Of a DNA stretch of 64,000 bases, positions 21,671 through 35,600 are shown one piece after another (the stretch's first letter is position 1; every line of letters begins with the position of its first letter). Source of the DNA: Plutella xylostella (taxonomy: Eukaryota > Arthropoda > Insecta > Lepidoptera > Plutellidae). The stretch covers positions 1,622,001-1,686,000 of the forward strand of contig NC_064004.1 of assembly GCF_932276165.1 (NCBI RefSeq). The letters run 5' to 3'. The notes under the pieces were generated by a model. It saw nothing but the letters and a program-made list of their open reading frames with translations, was not told where the DNA came from and ran no database searches. A program made the translations under genes and the position numbers.

Positions 21671-22205
21671 TTTCAATATAATTTATAAAACATATGCACA
21701 AATTTTCTTGTTAAACTGAAATTCCTAGTTTGATTTTTTTCTCCCAAGGACTCAAGTCACTCCATGTTTTTATCTAATTATCTATGGAACCGAATACCTC
21801 AAATACAAAATTTGAAGTAAGTCACTGATATCGTTGGACACCCTGTTGTTTAACCTTAATTTATGTAACGTTTAAGCATCATTTAGATTAGTGTACCTGT
21901 ATTAAGTATTTGTAAATAGTGAAATTATTTCTAAGAAATTAGCATTTAACTTATGCAATTGTTATTAAATTAAGTGTAGAGCTAATAAGAATTCTTCTGT
22001 TATTTTTCAGGTGGGAATTTATCTGAAATTATAACTTACAAAATATAATTTAAATACATACATTTCTGTAGATTTTTAGAGGCTTAAAATTATCTATAAC
22101 TATGTCGATTGATTTTTGATGATCCATTTACCTACACTCGTAATGTATTATCTTAATTTACGCATAATCGATGGCCACAATCGAAATATACTATAAGTAT
22201 ACATA

Positions 22206-22427
22206 CAGTCAAACTATAAAGTCCTGACATCAAAGAGTGCAATTTTGCCAAGACTTTATGATCATCAGTTATTTACTTACTTTTACATACATTTTAAAAA
22301 TAAAATACCGATTTATTATGGATTTTTAACGGATTTGTTCTTTCATAAATATAACAGATCGATAAAATAAGATCTTAAACAATTAGTTAGGATCCACTTC
22401 CGTTTTCACGACTCTATAGTTGGACTG
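22206..22427. mobile_element. TA-flanked MITE
   Basis: CAGTCAAACTATAAAGTCCT at the left, the inverse of CAGTCCAACTATAGAGTC at the right, TA on both sides. Confidence 0.75.
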
Positions 22428-22676
22428 TATAAAACTTCATATAAACTTAAATTAAGTATCTAATCTACTTATCTATATTTTTTTGTAAATACCTACCTTT
22501 GATTTTTAGCACAGATAATCATTATAAACCTAGTGAGAATATGAAGTTGTTGACTAGGAAAGTATATCAAATATTGTTACAAAATAAATGTACCTATGTT
22601 TTAAAGAAATATCATTCTTTTAATTGCCTCCTTTGGTACGCTAGGCCACTCTTTGAATACTCCTGAAGCCAACTTA

Positions 22677-22824
22677 GTGCCAATTTCTCCATTGTCGGTT
22701 ATCTAACCGACAGGGATTGATTAATAAATTAAACGTCATCTCCATATAAAATTCATGACAGATGTGTCAAAAGTTAACCATTACTCCCTGGTTATGCTCT
22801 AACCGAGAATGGAGAAATTGGCAC
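22677..22824. mobile_element. TTA-flanked MITE
   Basis: GTGCCAATTTCTCCATTGTC and its near-perfect inverse, with a TTA duplication at 22674-22676 and 22825-22827. This target type fits PIF/Harbinger elements. Confidence 0.75.
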
Positions 22825-23646
22825 TTAGGTACCTACGTAGTAAAAGCATTGTCTATGGTAATAGTGAGTACTTAATATTTTATTTTTTTGTATGGGTAGT
22901 GCTAGGTTTTACTCCGTTCGAGTAGTGGCGAGTATGTATGTTATGGTAAGTATACTTAGTTAATTAGTTACATATTATTATTATAATGCACCTACAATAC
23001 AAGTATGCAGATAGGTAACTGTTTTTTTTGTCTAAGGTCAATGTCCATAATATTATACCTATATAAACACATAAACTCCAATCACATAAGCACTGAACAG
23101 GTAATACAATAAATCGGTCTGCTCTGTACCTACTAATATTTTTTTGCGTAAAGTCTGTTGGTAATCGTATGTAGTTATTTGAAACAGATTTGGACGCTTA
23201 CCTTTACTGTGTAAGAACTCGCACTCGAGGCCCTGAACACTCGTCATACTAAACCGATACGCCGCTAACAGTTTGCCTACTGGGGAAGTAGCCTTATGCT
23301 TTTGTTCGTATGCGTTTCTAAACATAAAATAATAGAAACGACGTCTGAATCCGATGAGATTTTTTGACAGGCAAACACACCGAAGAACGCCTATAGTGGA
23401 TGGTAAAAAACTGGTTTCCTCGCTATGCTAAAATTATGATAATCTTGCGTACTTAATCACAACTTGTTTATTTGTCGTTTGTAAGATTACAAGCAGTGTC
23501 GTGCCGCGCCACGGAGGTTAATGTTGTGCCTTGATTTTTTTATGTAGTGGCTGAAGAATAATCTAATTAAATATTAAATTTATAATTAATCATTTGATAG
23601 TAAAGTGCCTGCATAGAGTGCATAGTGGTATTAGTTGCAGTGAATC

Positions 23647-26600
23647 ATGTAAGTATCTCGGTTATAGGTACTTAATATTAATCCCAGTGTGATCTTAGTA
23701 TGTAACCCCAAAAAGTAAAAAAACAAACACTCACGCCTTGTACTAGTGATGTAACGAATGTGTGTTTTTGGACATTCGCGAATGCGAATGCGAATATCTG
23801 ATATCGACATTCGCGAATGCGAATGCGAATGCGAATATTCAGTTTGTGTTAAAATTTGGGGTCATTTGCATGGTTTGGTGACTATCTAGTACTGGACGAG
23901 GTACATTCCGTTCTAGACGCATTCCGAATCAGACTAGCCAATAATTGTCGCAGTTTTTTTTAAAGTACACTTTAGTTAGCCCCGTAACTGTTACGACACA
24001 TTGCGACTGTGTGCGGTTTCTGAGGACGACTTACACGAAACATTTAAAATATTTAAATCTATGGCTGTCTTGCTCTGACACTTCAGGGTTATTGGTAAAG
24101 TAGACCTGATCCTTTCAAGAGGTGATAGAGGAAGACATTTTCAGTCGATTGAACCCTATAATGCATTGTCCGAAACTTAACCATTTCTAACATATTGAAT
24201 ATGTAAGTTTTTTTTATGTTTTTCAAAAAATTTAAGCTTAAAACTGAAAATAAAAAAAAACGATTTAAATAACTTTTTTAGTTGTTTTGCATAAATAAGT
24301 GAAACCTAAAATTAACTACTTAATTAAAAAAATCAAATGTGCATTAATTGACTTAAATTAGACACAATACCTCAAAATAGTTAAACATTAAAAAAATATT
24401 CAAAACGTAAAAACAAATAAGTTAAATTAAAAAAGAATGTCATATGACAATTTTTTGTGCACTTCAGCTTAAAAACATTGTCAACTTATAAGCTTTCAAA
24501 TAAGATATTTCAATATCAAAACGATTTAGGTATCACTAAGATATGGCCAAAACAACCAGAGAAATCGAAGAAAACTCAATAGAGGTTTCCATACTAAAGT
24601 CAACAGGACTGAAAACAATCACACTTTTTACCTTTAAATTGGGCTAATATTGTTAGTTTTCCTATTGAATTTTGTCCGCCTGTGCTGGTTGTTTTGGCCA
24701 TATGTTGGTGATACCTAAATCGATTTGATATTGAAATATCTTATTTGAAAGCTTATAAGCTGATAATGTTTTAAAGCTGAAGTGCGTAAAAAATTGTCGT
24801 ATGATATTCTTTTTAAATTAAACTTTTTTTTACGTTGTGAATATTTAAAAAAAATGTTTAACTCTTTTGATTAATTGACTTATATTATGTCTAATTTAAG
24901 TCAATTAATGCACATTTGATTATTTTACACTTTTTTATGCAAAACAACTTAAAAATATTGAAATATGGCTAGTTTTTTTTATTTTCGGTGCTAAGCATAA
25001 CAATTTGACAAAAAAATAAAAAAAAAACTTGAATATTAACTATTTTGGAAATGGTTAAGTTTTGGATAATGCAATATAGGGTTCAATCGACTGAAAAAGG
25101 CCTCCTCTATCACCTCCTGAAAGGATCAGGTCTACTTGCAAATAACCCTGTATACTGTCAAAATACGCTTTTTTATTATGTTTAGGTCTTATGAAACTAT
25201 TAACTATAATATGTAAAGTTTCATTTCCCAAAGTAAATAAATAATACCAAATGATAAAGTAAGACTGGAAATGTGATTAACAGGGTAACTTGTAATAAAA
25301 AGGTTATAGACGAATGGATTTAGATTTTGTTAACCTATCTACCATTATTTTAAAATAGTTTTTTTAATAAGTACTGATATTCGCAAACATTCGCACAAAA
25401 TTTTGCGAATGCGAATGCGAATGCGAATATCCAAAAAAATGCGAATATTCGCGAATGCGAATGCGAATGCGAATATTCGTTACATCACTACCTTGTACTA
25501 ATGTACTCCCTTGCGGGGTAGGCAGAGGTGCTTGCTGCACCCACTTTTCGCCAGTGTTTATGTCCCAATGTAATAGGGGGCGGGCCTATTGCCATATCAC
25601 GGGCACATCCAAGACCTGAGAACAAATATCTGCGTTTAAACAAATATCTGCCCCAGCCGGGAATCGAACCCGGGACCATCGGCTCAGTAGTCAGGGTCAC
25701 TAACCACTACGCCATTCGGTCGGCCAGTTAAAAGAAGCTTAATCCAATAGGATTTCAAAATGTGTTAACTACCCTATTACGATATCTAATACTTAAATAA
25801 ATAGTTGGTAGGTACATAAGTACTTACCTTCCTGAAATCTAATAGCAGTAAGTAGGTATACTTACTACTTCGGTTCAAGAAAAATATGATCTACCTTTAA
25901 TATCACCAGAAAGTAAGTAAGTACGTGTATTAGTGATGTAACGAATATTCGCATTCGCATTCGCATTCGCGAATATTCGCACTTTTTTGGATATTCGCAT
26001 TCGCATTCGCATTCGCAAAATTTTGTGCGAATATTTTGCGAATGTCAGTATTGGTTAGAAAAAAATATCTGAAAATAATGGTACGTTAACAAAATCAAAA
26101 TCCATTCGTTTATAACCTTTTTATTACAAGTAACCTTCTTAATCACATTATCTGATATTTATAATGATAAATCTGTCGGATGAGATTCGTATCCGCTCGG
26201 CAAATCTCGGAATAAAATTGAGACTGCGTTCCTAATTCCGATACGCACTGAAATCTATTAAATCACCCGTAGGTAATCGTGTTCAGTGTCTTATTATTAT
26301 ATTTTGTGAGAACCGTTACACACTCAGAAACTGCAAGTACCGCTTACAGTCGTAAATAGTCGTAATATGTTGTAACAATTACGGGGCTAAATAAAGTGTC
26401 AATAATATCTTCATCACGACCCATCACGTCCCCGGCCACGGGTCTCCTTATAACGAAGGAAGGGGTTTAGGCCTAGTATACAACGCTGACCTAGTGCGGG
26501 TTGGTGGACCCCAGCACAACAAGCTTGTGCTGAGAAAGTTGTCGGGTAGGTAAGTGGGCAACCAACCCGACTGTCAGATGTTTTCAAGCTGCCCGAAGGC

Positions 26601-29600
26601 CTCTGACAAGGCTTAACGACTGCTGCCGAAGCAGCAACCTGGACCCACGGCCTAATGTGCAGTCCGAAGCAAAAAAGCGTTAAGAAAAAAAAATAGGGGA
26701 GACCGGGGACAAAAGTAACAGTTTGTAGGTTCTGTCTGATTTCTCGTTATTAATAACATTTACGATAAAATAAATATAGACACATAAAACTTTCGTATAT
26801 AGTCTACAAATATCCATTATTACTTTACTTAATACATCTCGAATTTTAGAAATTGTAAAGCTTCAAAAAAAAAGTTACTTTCGACCCCATGGTCAGGACG
26901 AAAGTAACAAGGCATGGGTCGAAAGTAACAACCCATAAATTTTGCCCAATGTTATCAATACGATTCAAAAGAAAGAACAAATAAATCAATCAAATTATTT
27001 AGTTAAGAAAATTTCTTAAAAAACTATCAAAACTAAAAAAATCTTGTGACTTATTGACAAAACTAAAATAAAACTTCTTAATATAAACTGTAAATGAGAT
27101 CCATCATTTAAACTGACTAACTGACAAGAAGTTGTTTTATTTGTGCCATAATATACAATATTATTACACAAATATCTAATCAATACAACAAAAAATAAAA
27201 ATTTACAATGTGACATGGCAAACTTACGAAAGTAACACGTTACTTATGTCCTGCCGCGAGCTGTTACTTTTGTACCCATCCCCATTTTTGAAATATCAGG
27301 CGACATAACTTTAAAACAGCACGTGTTATTCGAAAACAATTTATGACATGCTACAGACAATCTTATAATGAATCAATAAAAAATAGTCATATGGTTCTTG
27401 GCATCTTAATTCTACGTAAACACTAAATGAATAAAGACCAAAAAACTTACTTTTGGTGTGTAAAATCACGAAATGCTCACTAACACAAACTTGCACCGCG
27501 GCACGGAAAATGATACCATGCGCGGGGGGTGTAAGGGATGGCTTAAGCGAGACAAGTGAAACACGCGACTGTCCAGTAAATACTCATTTATTTAATAATA
27601 AGTTGAGACTTATATTAACTCTGTACCCTACGTCACTACCTGAGTACATATCATCCCTACATCCCCATCGGAGGGAAAAAACAAAACATAACGATTACAT
27701 ATTGTTGTTTTGTTGTATAGCAATACAAATTATAAAATGTAGATTAATGCGATTACATAATCGGTTACATAATGTTGAAGATTAAATGAATAACATATAA
27801 AAGGTATACATGTAGGTACAACATTACACGAGTACACATTATTAAAATAAACACATGTTATTAAATTGATATAGAATAACTACACTTAATTACTAGGAAG
27901 GTAAGTACAATTTCGTTCTGTTTTTGTGAATAATTTCTGGTTTACCATTTTTTAATATCTCAACATTCGGTGACATATCTCTAATAACTTTATAAGGACC
28001 TAAGTAGATATTCTGTAATTTATTACCTGTTTCGTTTTTTACTAAAATTAAGTCGTTTGGTTTATATTCTATTGGATTTTTGTTAGAATCATATTTCTCT
28101 TTTCTTGCTAATTTACTGTTAATTAAATTTTTTCTAGCCTCGCTTTGTACCGTTTGTAACCTGAACTTTAACTCTAGAGGATATGAGTCAACATTGTACA
28201 GAGGTTCAACTGTGCCATTAGTTAAATTAGATGGCAAACTGCACTTTTTACCAAACACCAACTCGAATGGAGTAAATTTTGTTTCAAAATGTACTGAAGT
28301 ATTATATGAAAAGCACCAATAAGGAAGCCACGTGCTCCATGCTTCCGGTTTGTTGTCAGTTTGTATGCGTAGATAATTTCCTAAACCTTTGTGTGTATTT
28401 TCTAACGCACCAATGCTTTGATGATGGTAGGCAGTAGAGTTTAATTTTTCTATTTTTAAAAGTTTACATACCGCCGTAAATGTTGCTGACATAAATTCGG
28501 CCCCTCTGTCGGTTCCGATGGAAATTGGCAACCCGTACTTTAGTAGGAAATTAGTAACAAAACACCTTGCAATCTCCGTCGAACTCTTAGTAATCAAGGG
28601 AAAAGCTTCCACATATTTTGTTAATTCACATTGTATGGTTAGTATATATGAATATCCATGGCAATCTTTATCGATGGGACCAACTACATCTAAATAAACT
28701 TTTTCGAATGCTGTATTTGCAGTTGTTGTAATCTCCATAGGCTCTTTTACATAGTGATTCGAATATTTTTGTTTTTGACATTTGTCACACCTTTTTATGA
28801 AATTTTTAATATCATTTTCCATTCCTGTCCAAAAGTAATATTTTCTTATATTATGTAACATTTTCCTTATGCCTGCGTGGCCACTCGTAGGCAGTAGGTG
28901 AAAGTCATTAAGAATTACCCTTTTATCATCTTTATCTTGAATTCTCATAATATCTTTTAATATACAAAGTCGTGGTCCGGACCATTTTTTTAAACTTTTT
29001 ATTTCGCACATTAATTTTTCAACAAATATTTTATTTTCACTATTTCGTAAAAAATATATTTCTTTAATATTCAACTCATCACAAAAAATACTTAGCTCTC
29101 TCACAAAAGCGCTTGGCGTCGGTTGTGATCGAGAAGCTAGTTTTATAAATATCATATTTTTACTTGAATCATAACATAAATAATTGCTCTCTTTATCTAT
29201 ATTTTTTCTTAATCTCAATTCTCGCAAGTAAGTATTATCTATAAATCGAAGCTCTACCGAATCCTGCGGTTTATTACACATTTCTACAACTTTCGGTTGA
29301 TCAGACCGGCAGTCGGTAGGAATAGTAATATCCCGAGAATCCTGAGTCGCTTTCCTGCATTGCGCACGCGTCATCACATTCATAACTTGCTCATTCAACT
29401 CTTTTAACTCTTGTGAACTCACACATATCCTGGATAATGCGTCTGCAGCCGCATTATCTGTTCCTTTCACATATACTACCTCGAAATCGTACTCCTCCAA
29501 AGTAAGGCGAAACTTGGTCAACCTACTTGAAGGGTCCTTCATACCAAATAAATATACTAATGGCTTATGATCCGTAAAAATTTTAAACTTTCGCCCGTAT

Positions 29601-32600
29601 AAATATGGCCTAAAATGTTTCACAGCCCATACAATGGCCAATAATTCCTTTTCAATAATTGGGTAATTTTTTTCCGCTTTATTTAGTCCTCTACTAGCGA
29701 AAGCTACCGGCCTATTATCTTTATTCGATAATATCGCTCCGAGAGCGTAATTTGATGCGTCAGTCTGTAGTAAGAACTCATTGTCTTGCGATAAGTCGGG
29801 ATATTTTCTTTTTTTTTTCGCCGTCCGTCGTCAGCCTCGTGCAGACGTGTATTCAGTGTGTCTCAAAATTATAATATATTTTATTTACAACTGTTATAAG
29901 ATATTATACCTTATCCGTACGTGTACTGAGTCGAGTTTCCAAGCGCAAGCCCCATCGACCTGTACGTTACGCTTTGTCATAGATCAAGAAGCGCATAGAA
30001 ACGTACATCTTTTGAAATGCTTCGCTCACCGGGAAAACAGTTCGGCTCTAATCCGGAGCTTGCAAATCCCAGCTACCATTCTGACGAGACTGGACATGTT
30101 GCTCTGCGTAAAAGAAAACGCGACGAAGACTTCAGCGATTGCTTTAAGCAATTTAGTGAGGAAATTAAAGCAACCCTGTCCACCTGGAAAATCGATATCG
30201 AAAAGGATTTGTCGGTGATCAATAGCAATCTCAACAATATAATAAAAAATGACCTAGCAAAATTAAACGAAAGCTCACAAGAAATGAAAGCAGAAATCAA
30301 CAGCATTCGAAAGGATTACGCAGCAGTAAACACTTCAATCAAAAACCTGGATCTGAAATTCAACAACCTAAAAGCCGACTTGTCTTCACTGCAGCAATCC
30401 ACACAGTTTATAAGCGACCAACACGACGATGTCATGAAAAAGATGGATAGCTTAGACCTGAAAAAAATAGATAAAATGGAATCTGAACTAGAAGAAATGC
30501 GGAACCAAAATAAACTACTTAAACTTGAAATCAACACCAACGATCAGAGAGAGAGAAGTCAAAATCTAGAAATCATCGGTATCCCTGAGTTCAAAGACGA
30601 AAATTTACACGAAATTATCATGAACATTGCGAAGAATGCAAATGTGGTCCTATCTCAAAACGATATATTGCAGGTTAATCGAGTGACCCCCAGGACCAAA
30701 GTACAAGGCCGCCCAAGAGTTATCATTGCTAAGATGAGTGCCCGTATCTTGAGAGATAACATAATCGCTGGCTGTCGCAAGGGTCGATTATCTACGGGAT
30801 CGCTGGGTATACCTGGAGAGAAAAAACCAGTATTTATAAATGAGCATCTAACGTTCTTCAATAAACAACTTCTTAAAATGTGTAAGGACACTGCAAAACT
30901 GAAGAACTATCAACATGTCTGGATAAAAAACGGGAGGATCTCAGTAAGAAAGAACGATTCTTCCCCCGTCATAAGGATCTTCTCAGAGGACGACGTGAAG
31001 AAAATAGTGTAAGATGTATGTTTATTATAATACTTATGTTTATTTGTATCAGCACCTTCAAAATTATGTCAATACTAAAACACAAATATTGCCAACCAAC
31101 TATAACTATGATATCATCAGAGCTCTGTCATATCTATTCAGATCATATGGGCATTGCTTATTCTTTGATAAAAATTCCTAATGTATGCATGCGCAAAAAG
31201 CGTGTGCTGTTTCTTTCGCCACATTATCTATATTCTGCGCATCCAATCAATTTATATTTTAAAACAATTATTCAACGTATATGTAATTGTATTTATCTTA
31301 ATATTATAAGTAAAGTTTATATTATTTGTATATTAACTACCTATGTTTATCTATCAGACCTATATCTTAAAAATATTTTTTTGTATCGTCAGTCAATAAT
31401 AAAAATCAGATATTTTTTCTCCATTTTAAAATTGTACAATCCATACCGTAAAATAAAAAAAGACAATGCAGTGGTAATCACCTTTTTATACTATATGAAT
31501 TGTTACCTTATCAAATTAACCGCTCACTCATTTAGCGAGCGTTTATTACTTGTTTTCAACTCGCTCAGTAAAGAACACACATTCGTTGAACAACTATTCT
31601 ATTCTACCCCCGACTTGCAGATACGATTACAAGCTGATTATTTCTCGGACTCAGTTCTCGTCGTAGTTATGCTGTTGTTATATTCTTGCCGTGATATACT
31701 TATTATAAATCTCACTTCTCAATGCCTAACCGGAACCTAAATATTTATTATCAGAATACTTGCGGTTTAAGGACAAAAAACCTACAATTTAGTCAAGGAG
31801 TCTTATGCAACGACTATGATATATTAATTATAACCGAGACTTGGTTGTATGATGGTATACTGGATGGTGAATTGAGCGACAGTAGGTATAGTGTATTTCG
31901 GAGAGATCGCGACTTGGCGGCCTGCAATAAACAGACTGGCGGTGGCGTCATGATTTTGGTCAAACAGTCGTTGGGAGCGTTGAGGTGCGAGCGGGAACCA
32001 CCGGCCCCTACCGAGATGTTTTCTATAATTCTGCCAGCAAGCGCGCTCTCGTCATCAGCTGATTTACGTATTAGTGTAGTATACATACCTCCAGACGTCC
32101 GACAAATACCCCGTGATACTAACTACGTCCTTAGCGACGTGACATTATCTTGCCAATTAAATCCACAATATAATCATCTAATAGTAGGAGATTTTAACAT
32201 GCCATGTCTCCGCTGGGAATCTACTATACCTATACATCTGAAACAAGGATCAATCGAGGTACAGGAGGCTGCTGCATGTCTGGTTGATGGTCTGAATATC
32301 TTAGAAATGTCACAATATAACACAATAAAAAACTCATCTGGTAATACCCTCGATCTTGCCTTTTCTACACTTCCCCTATTAATTTCATCTTCTGACTTTC
32401 CAATCATAAAGGAGGATCGGCATCACCCAGCGTTTGTAATAGAGGTCCTGGATCTCCAACTTAAACCACTCAAGGAAGCGACTGTACCTAAGCCCAACTA
32501 TTATCGTGGCAACTATATAAATTTAAATAAACACTTCGAACAATTTGAATGGCATTCAACCTTAAATATTTTAAGTACAGTAGAGGAAGCAGCAAATAAA

Positions 32601-35600
32601 TTTTACGAAGTAATAACTAACTCCATTAATGAAAATATACCTATAACTAAACAACCAAGTAAACGGAAATACCCATCATGGTACAGTCAAATCCTGATTG
32701 GCATTATTAAAGAAAAAACAAAAGCACATGCCCGTTGGAAAAAGTACAACAACAAATTTGACTATAACGAATTTTCACTCTTACGTAAGAGACAACATCG
32801 CATACAAAATGAGTGTTTTAAAAAATATACTACTCAAATGGAAATCAATATTAAAACTCAACCAAAAGCATTCTGGTCGTATGTAAAATCGATGCGAGGT
32901 TCCTCCAACTATCCTAAATCGTTTACTTTTAATAACAACAAATACACAAAAGGTACTGACATATGTGAAGCTTTTAATGAGTTTTTCAAAAGTGTATTTG
33001 TCGAGCCCTCTACTAATTACGCTCCAGCCACCGAGTCAGTGAATCTTATCGATTCAATTTCCCATTTCGAGATTTCTCCTACTTCAGTTGAAAAATCACT
33101 AAGTAAACTAGATACTTACAAGGGTGCTGGAAGTGACGGTATTCCACCAATTTTCTGGATTAAATGCGCAACTTCTCTTTCAGTGCCTCTAAGTATAATC
33201 TTCAATCGCTCCTTAGACGAAGGTATATTCCCTCATATTTGGAAAACCGCTCATATAGTGCCCATACATAAAAAAGGGTCTAAATCACTAATTGATAACT
33301 ATAGAGGTATATCAATTCTCAATACTATAGCAAAAATATTTGAAAAAGAGGTTTATAATGCAATCTACCCAGTTATCTCTAAGCATATTCCTGCTCAGCA
33401 ACATGGATTCCTAAGGAAACGTTCTACCGTTACTAACTTAGTGTGTTTCTCGAACTTCGTTTTAAATAACATGGACAACGGCGGGCAGGTTGACGTGATC
33501 TACACGGACTTTGAAAAAGCGTTCGATCGAGTTGATCACGTCATCCTGCTACAAAAACTTTCAGCCCTAGGAATTCACGGCAACCTTTTGCGCTGGGTAG
33601 AATCATACCTAAGCAAACGTTCTCAGGCGGTTGTAGTGGGTGGTTTCAGATCTAACTTTGTAGAAATACCTTCAGGGGTACCTCAGGGTTCGCACTTGGG
33701 ACCCCTGTTCTATAACGCATACTTATTTGACATCAGTGAAGTATTTTCAACAGCCGAACACCTTTTGTATGCTGATGACAAAAAAATATTCTATAAAGTT
33801 CGAAACCCTCAGGATCATATTGCCATTCAAGCTGACCTTGACGCCTTAAGCAGATACTATATTAACAATAATATTTCGGTTAACATAAAAAAATGTATGT
33901 GCATTAGTTTTACTCGGAAAACTAAGCCTACTCACTTTAAGTACACATTTAATGACATTGCAATAGAAAGGGTTACAAATGTAAGAGACCTCGGGGTAAT
34001 TTTAGATTCGAAATTTATGCTATCCGAACACATTGACAACATTACTGCCAGGGCCTACAGGGGTCTTGGATTTGTAATAAGATCTTGCAAACCTTTCAGT
34101 GACATTAGCACGATCAAGTTAGTTTATTATGCTTATGTCCGTAGCATTTTAGAGTACGCCTGCCCAGTCTGGTCTCCCCAATACACAATTTACAAAAATC
34201 GCTTGGAAAGTATACAAAAGAAATTCATAAATCACCTAAATTATCGTCAACGAAGTTCAGTAAACAACTACGCAGACGGATGCCGCGCAAACAACATACC
34301 TACACTGGAAGAGCGCCGTACTATCCTAGATATGTGCCTACTTCATGACATCCTACATGGCAGCATAGACTGTGCATCCCTGGTGAGTGGCGTGGCATAC
34401 TGCGCGCCGCGGCGGCGAACGCGCCACACCCCCTTGCTGTATGTGCCGAGCCACCACACCAATTATGCCAGCAACGAAACCTTAACGCGACTAGCCAGGA
34501 CATACAATAAACTGTTCAGTGACATTGATATCATCCATTGTACTAAGTCAGCATTTAGAAACAAGGTACTGCATAAAATTAGTGAACTATAAAGGTAGAA
34601 GATACGCAGCTTTTTGTGTAATTTTGTTTTTGTTCATAAATTATATAAAATTTTTCTTTACTGTAACTAGGTCGGGATATTCATACTACAGCCCTCTAAA
34701 TTAATAGACCGTATTGTAAATTTCGAAAAGTATAGTGAAAAATATGTATATAAAAATATATAACTAGGATCACTTAATAATATATTTTGTTAGTATAACA
34801 TAACTGTATATATTGTATATTTCGTATTTATTTATTGTGAATATGGGTATTTATATGTATTTTTTTTTAGTACCTATATATGTATAATATTTATTAGCCT
34901 TTGCTCTTGGAACCACACAAGGGCATTAACCCGGCCCCGAGGTATACAGAGCTACCTTCTCTGTCTATCATCGGGGTAATTCCAGTCCGGCGCGTCCTCG
35001 TCGCGGGGGTGGGCACTCCTCTCCCCAGTAGGCCGGGGTGAGTGAGTGGCTAAGTTCGGCAGGGACCCAGTTCCATGGGGTATAACATGGACCCCTTGCC
35101 CAGGGTCACGGGTGAAGACCTTAACGGCGACAGCAGCGGAGAAGATAGGATTCGGTACGGTGTAGGTCGGCGGATGAGGCAACGGATCTGGGGTACCGTA
35201 GGCGACAGTAAGGTCCAACCTGAACAAGTCGGCAGCTCCTGCAACCAAATTGGCTCCACACGTAGTGACTTGTCATTCCTGGGGATACAGCCAAGGAGGT
35301 CGAGAGAGGATCATGGATGCTGGGCAAGTCTGTGTTCCTTAATAATGCGTCCCAGGCATGCAGCGCCTGTGGAGAGGACACTTCACCCGTGCCTGGAAAG
35401 GTGCGGATAACAACACGGGGAGTCGCAGTCACCGGTTATAAGCTTCGCGCTAATAGGCGTACGCGCGGGCGCCAGGGGTGACTCCCGACGGTAGGATAGT
35501 CCATCGTGGCTAACTGACCAGTTACCGCCTGCCTAAGCTGGGCAGCCCCCGGCCAATAAGGTACTGGTCCGCCTCTCATCCTGCGCTTCTATAGGTGTGT

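Larger units (their letters stand above)
18771..23640. other. Intergenic region between STARD7 and SPH1, no gene seen
   Basis: AT-rich sequence with no open frame that looks coding on either strand. It holds two Helitrons, five MITEs and a TA microsatellite (about 21437-21475), listed separately. The rest is unique-looking non-coding DNA. Confidence 0.6.
29806..34670 (+). mobile_element. Jockey-like LINE (LINE-I), apparently full length
   Basis: 4,865 bp between copies of GTCGGGATATT. It has a 5' UTR of about 210 bp starting in a T-rich run, ORF1, an unexplained ORF, ORF2 (endonuclease-RT) and a short 3' UTR without poly(A). No frame is broken, so it may be recent. Confidence 0.8.

Noticed and set aside
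23744..25490. CRISPR-like or satellite array from GCGAAT repeats
   Set aside because: Units are 6 bp without unique spacers and lie only inside the ends of hAT-type elements.
27453..27785. 110-codon plus-strand ORF across the LTR
   Set aside because: It spans the 3' LTR and flanks of the gypsy element on the opposite strand; not a gene.
34952..35432. Overlapping ORFs of about 100 codons in the GC-rich 5' region of LINE-II
   Set aside because: Several frames are open on both strands at once because of base composition; no domain or start context supports one as ORF1.
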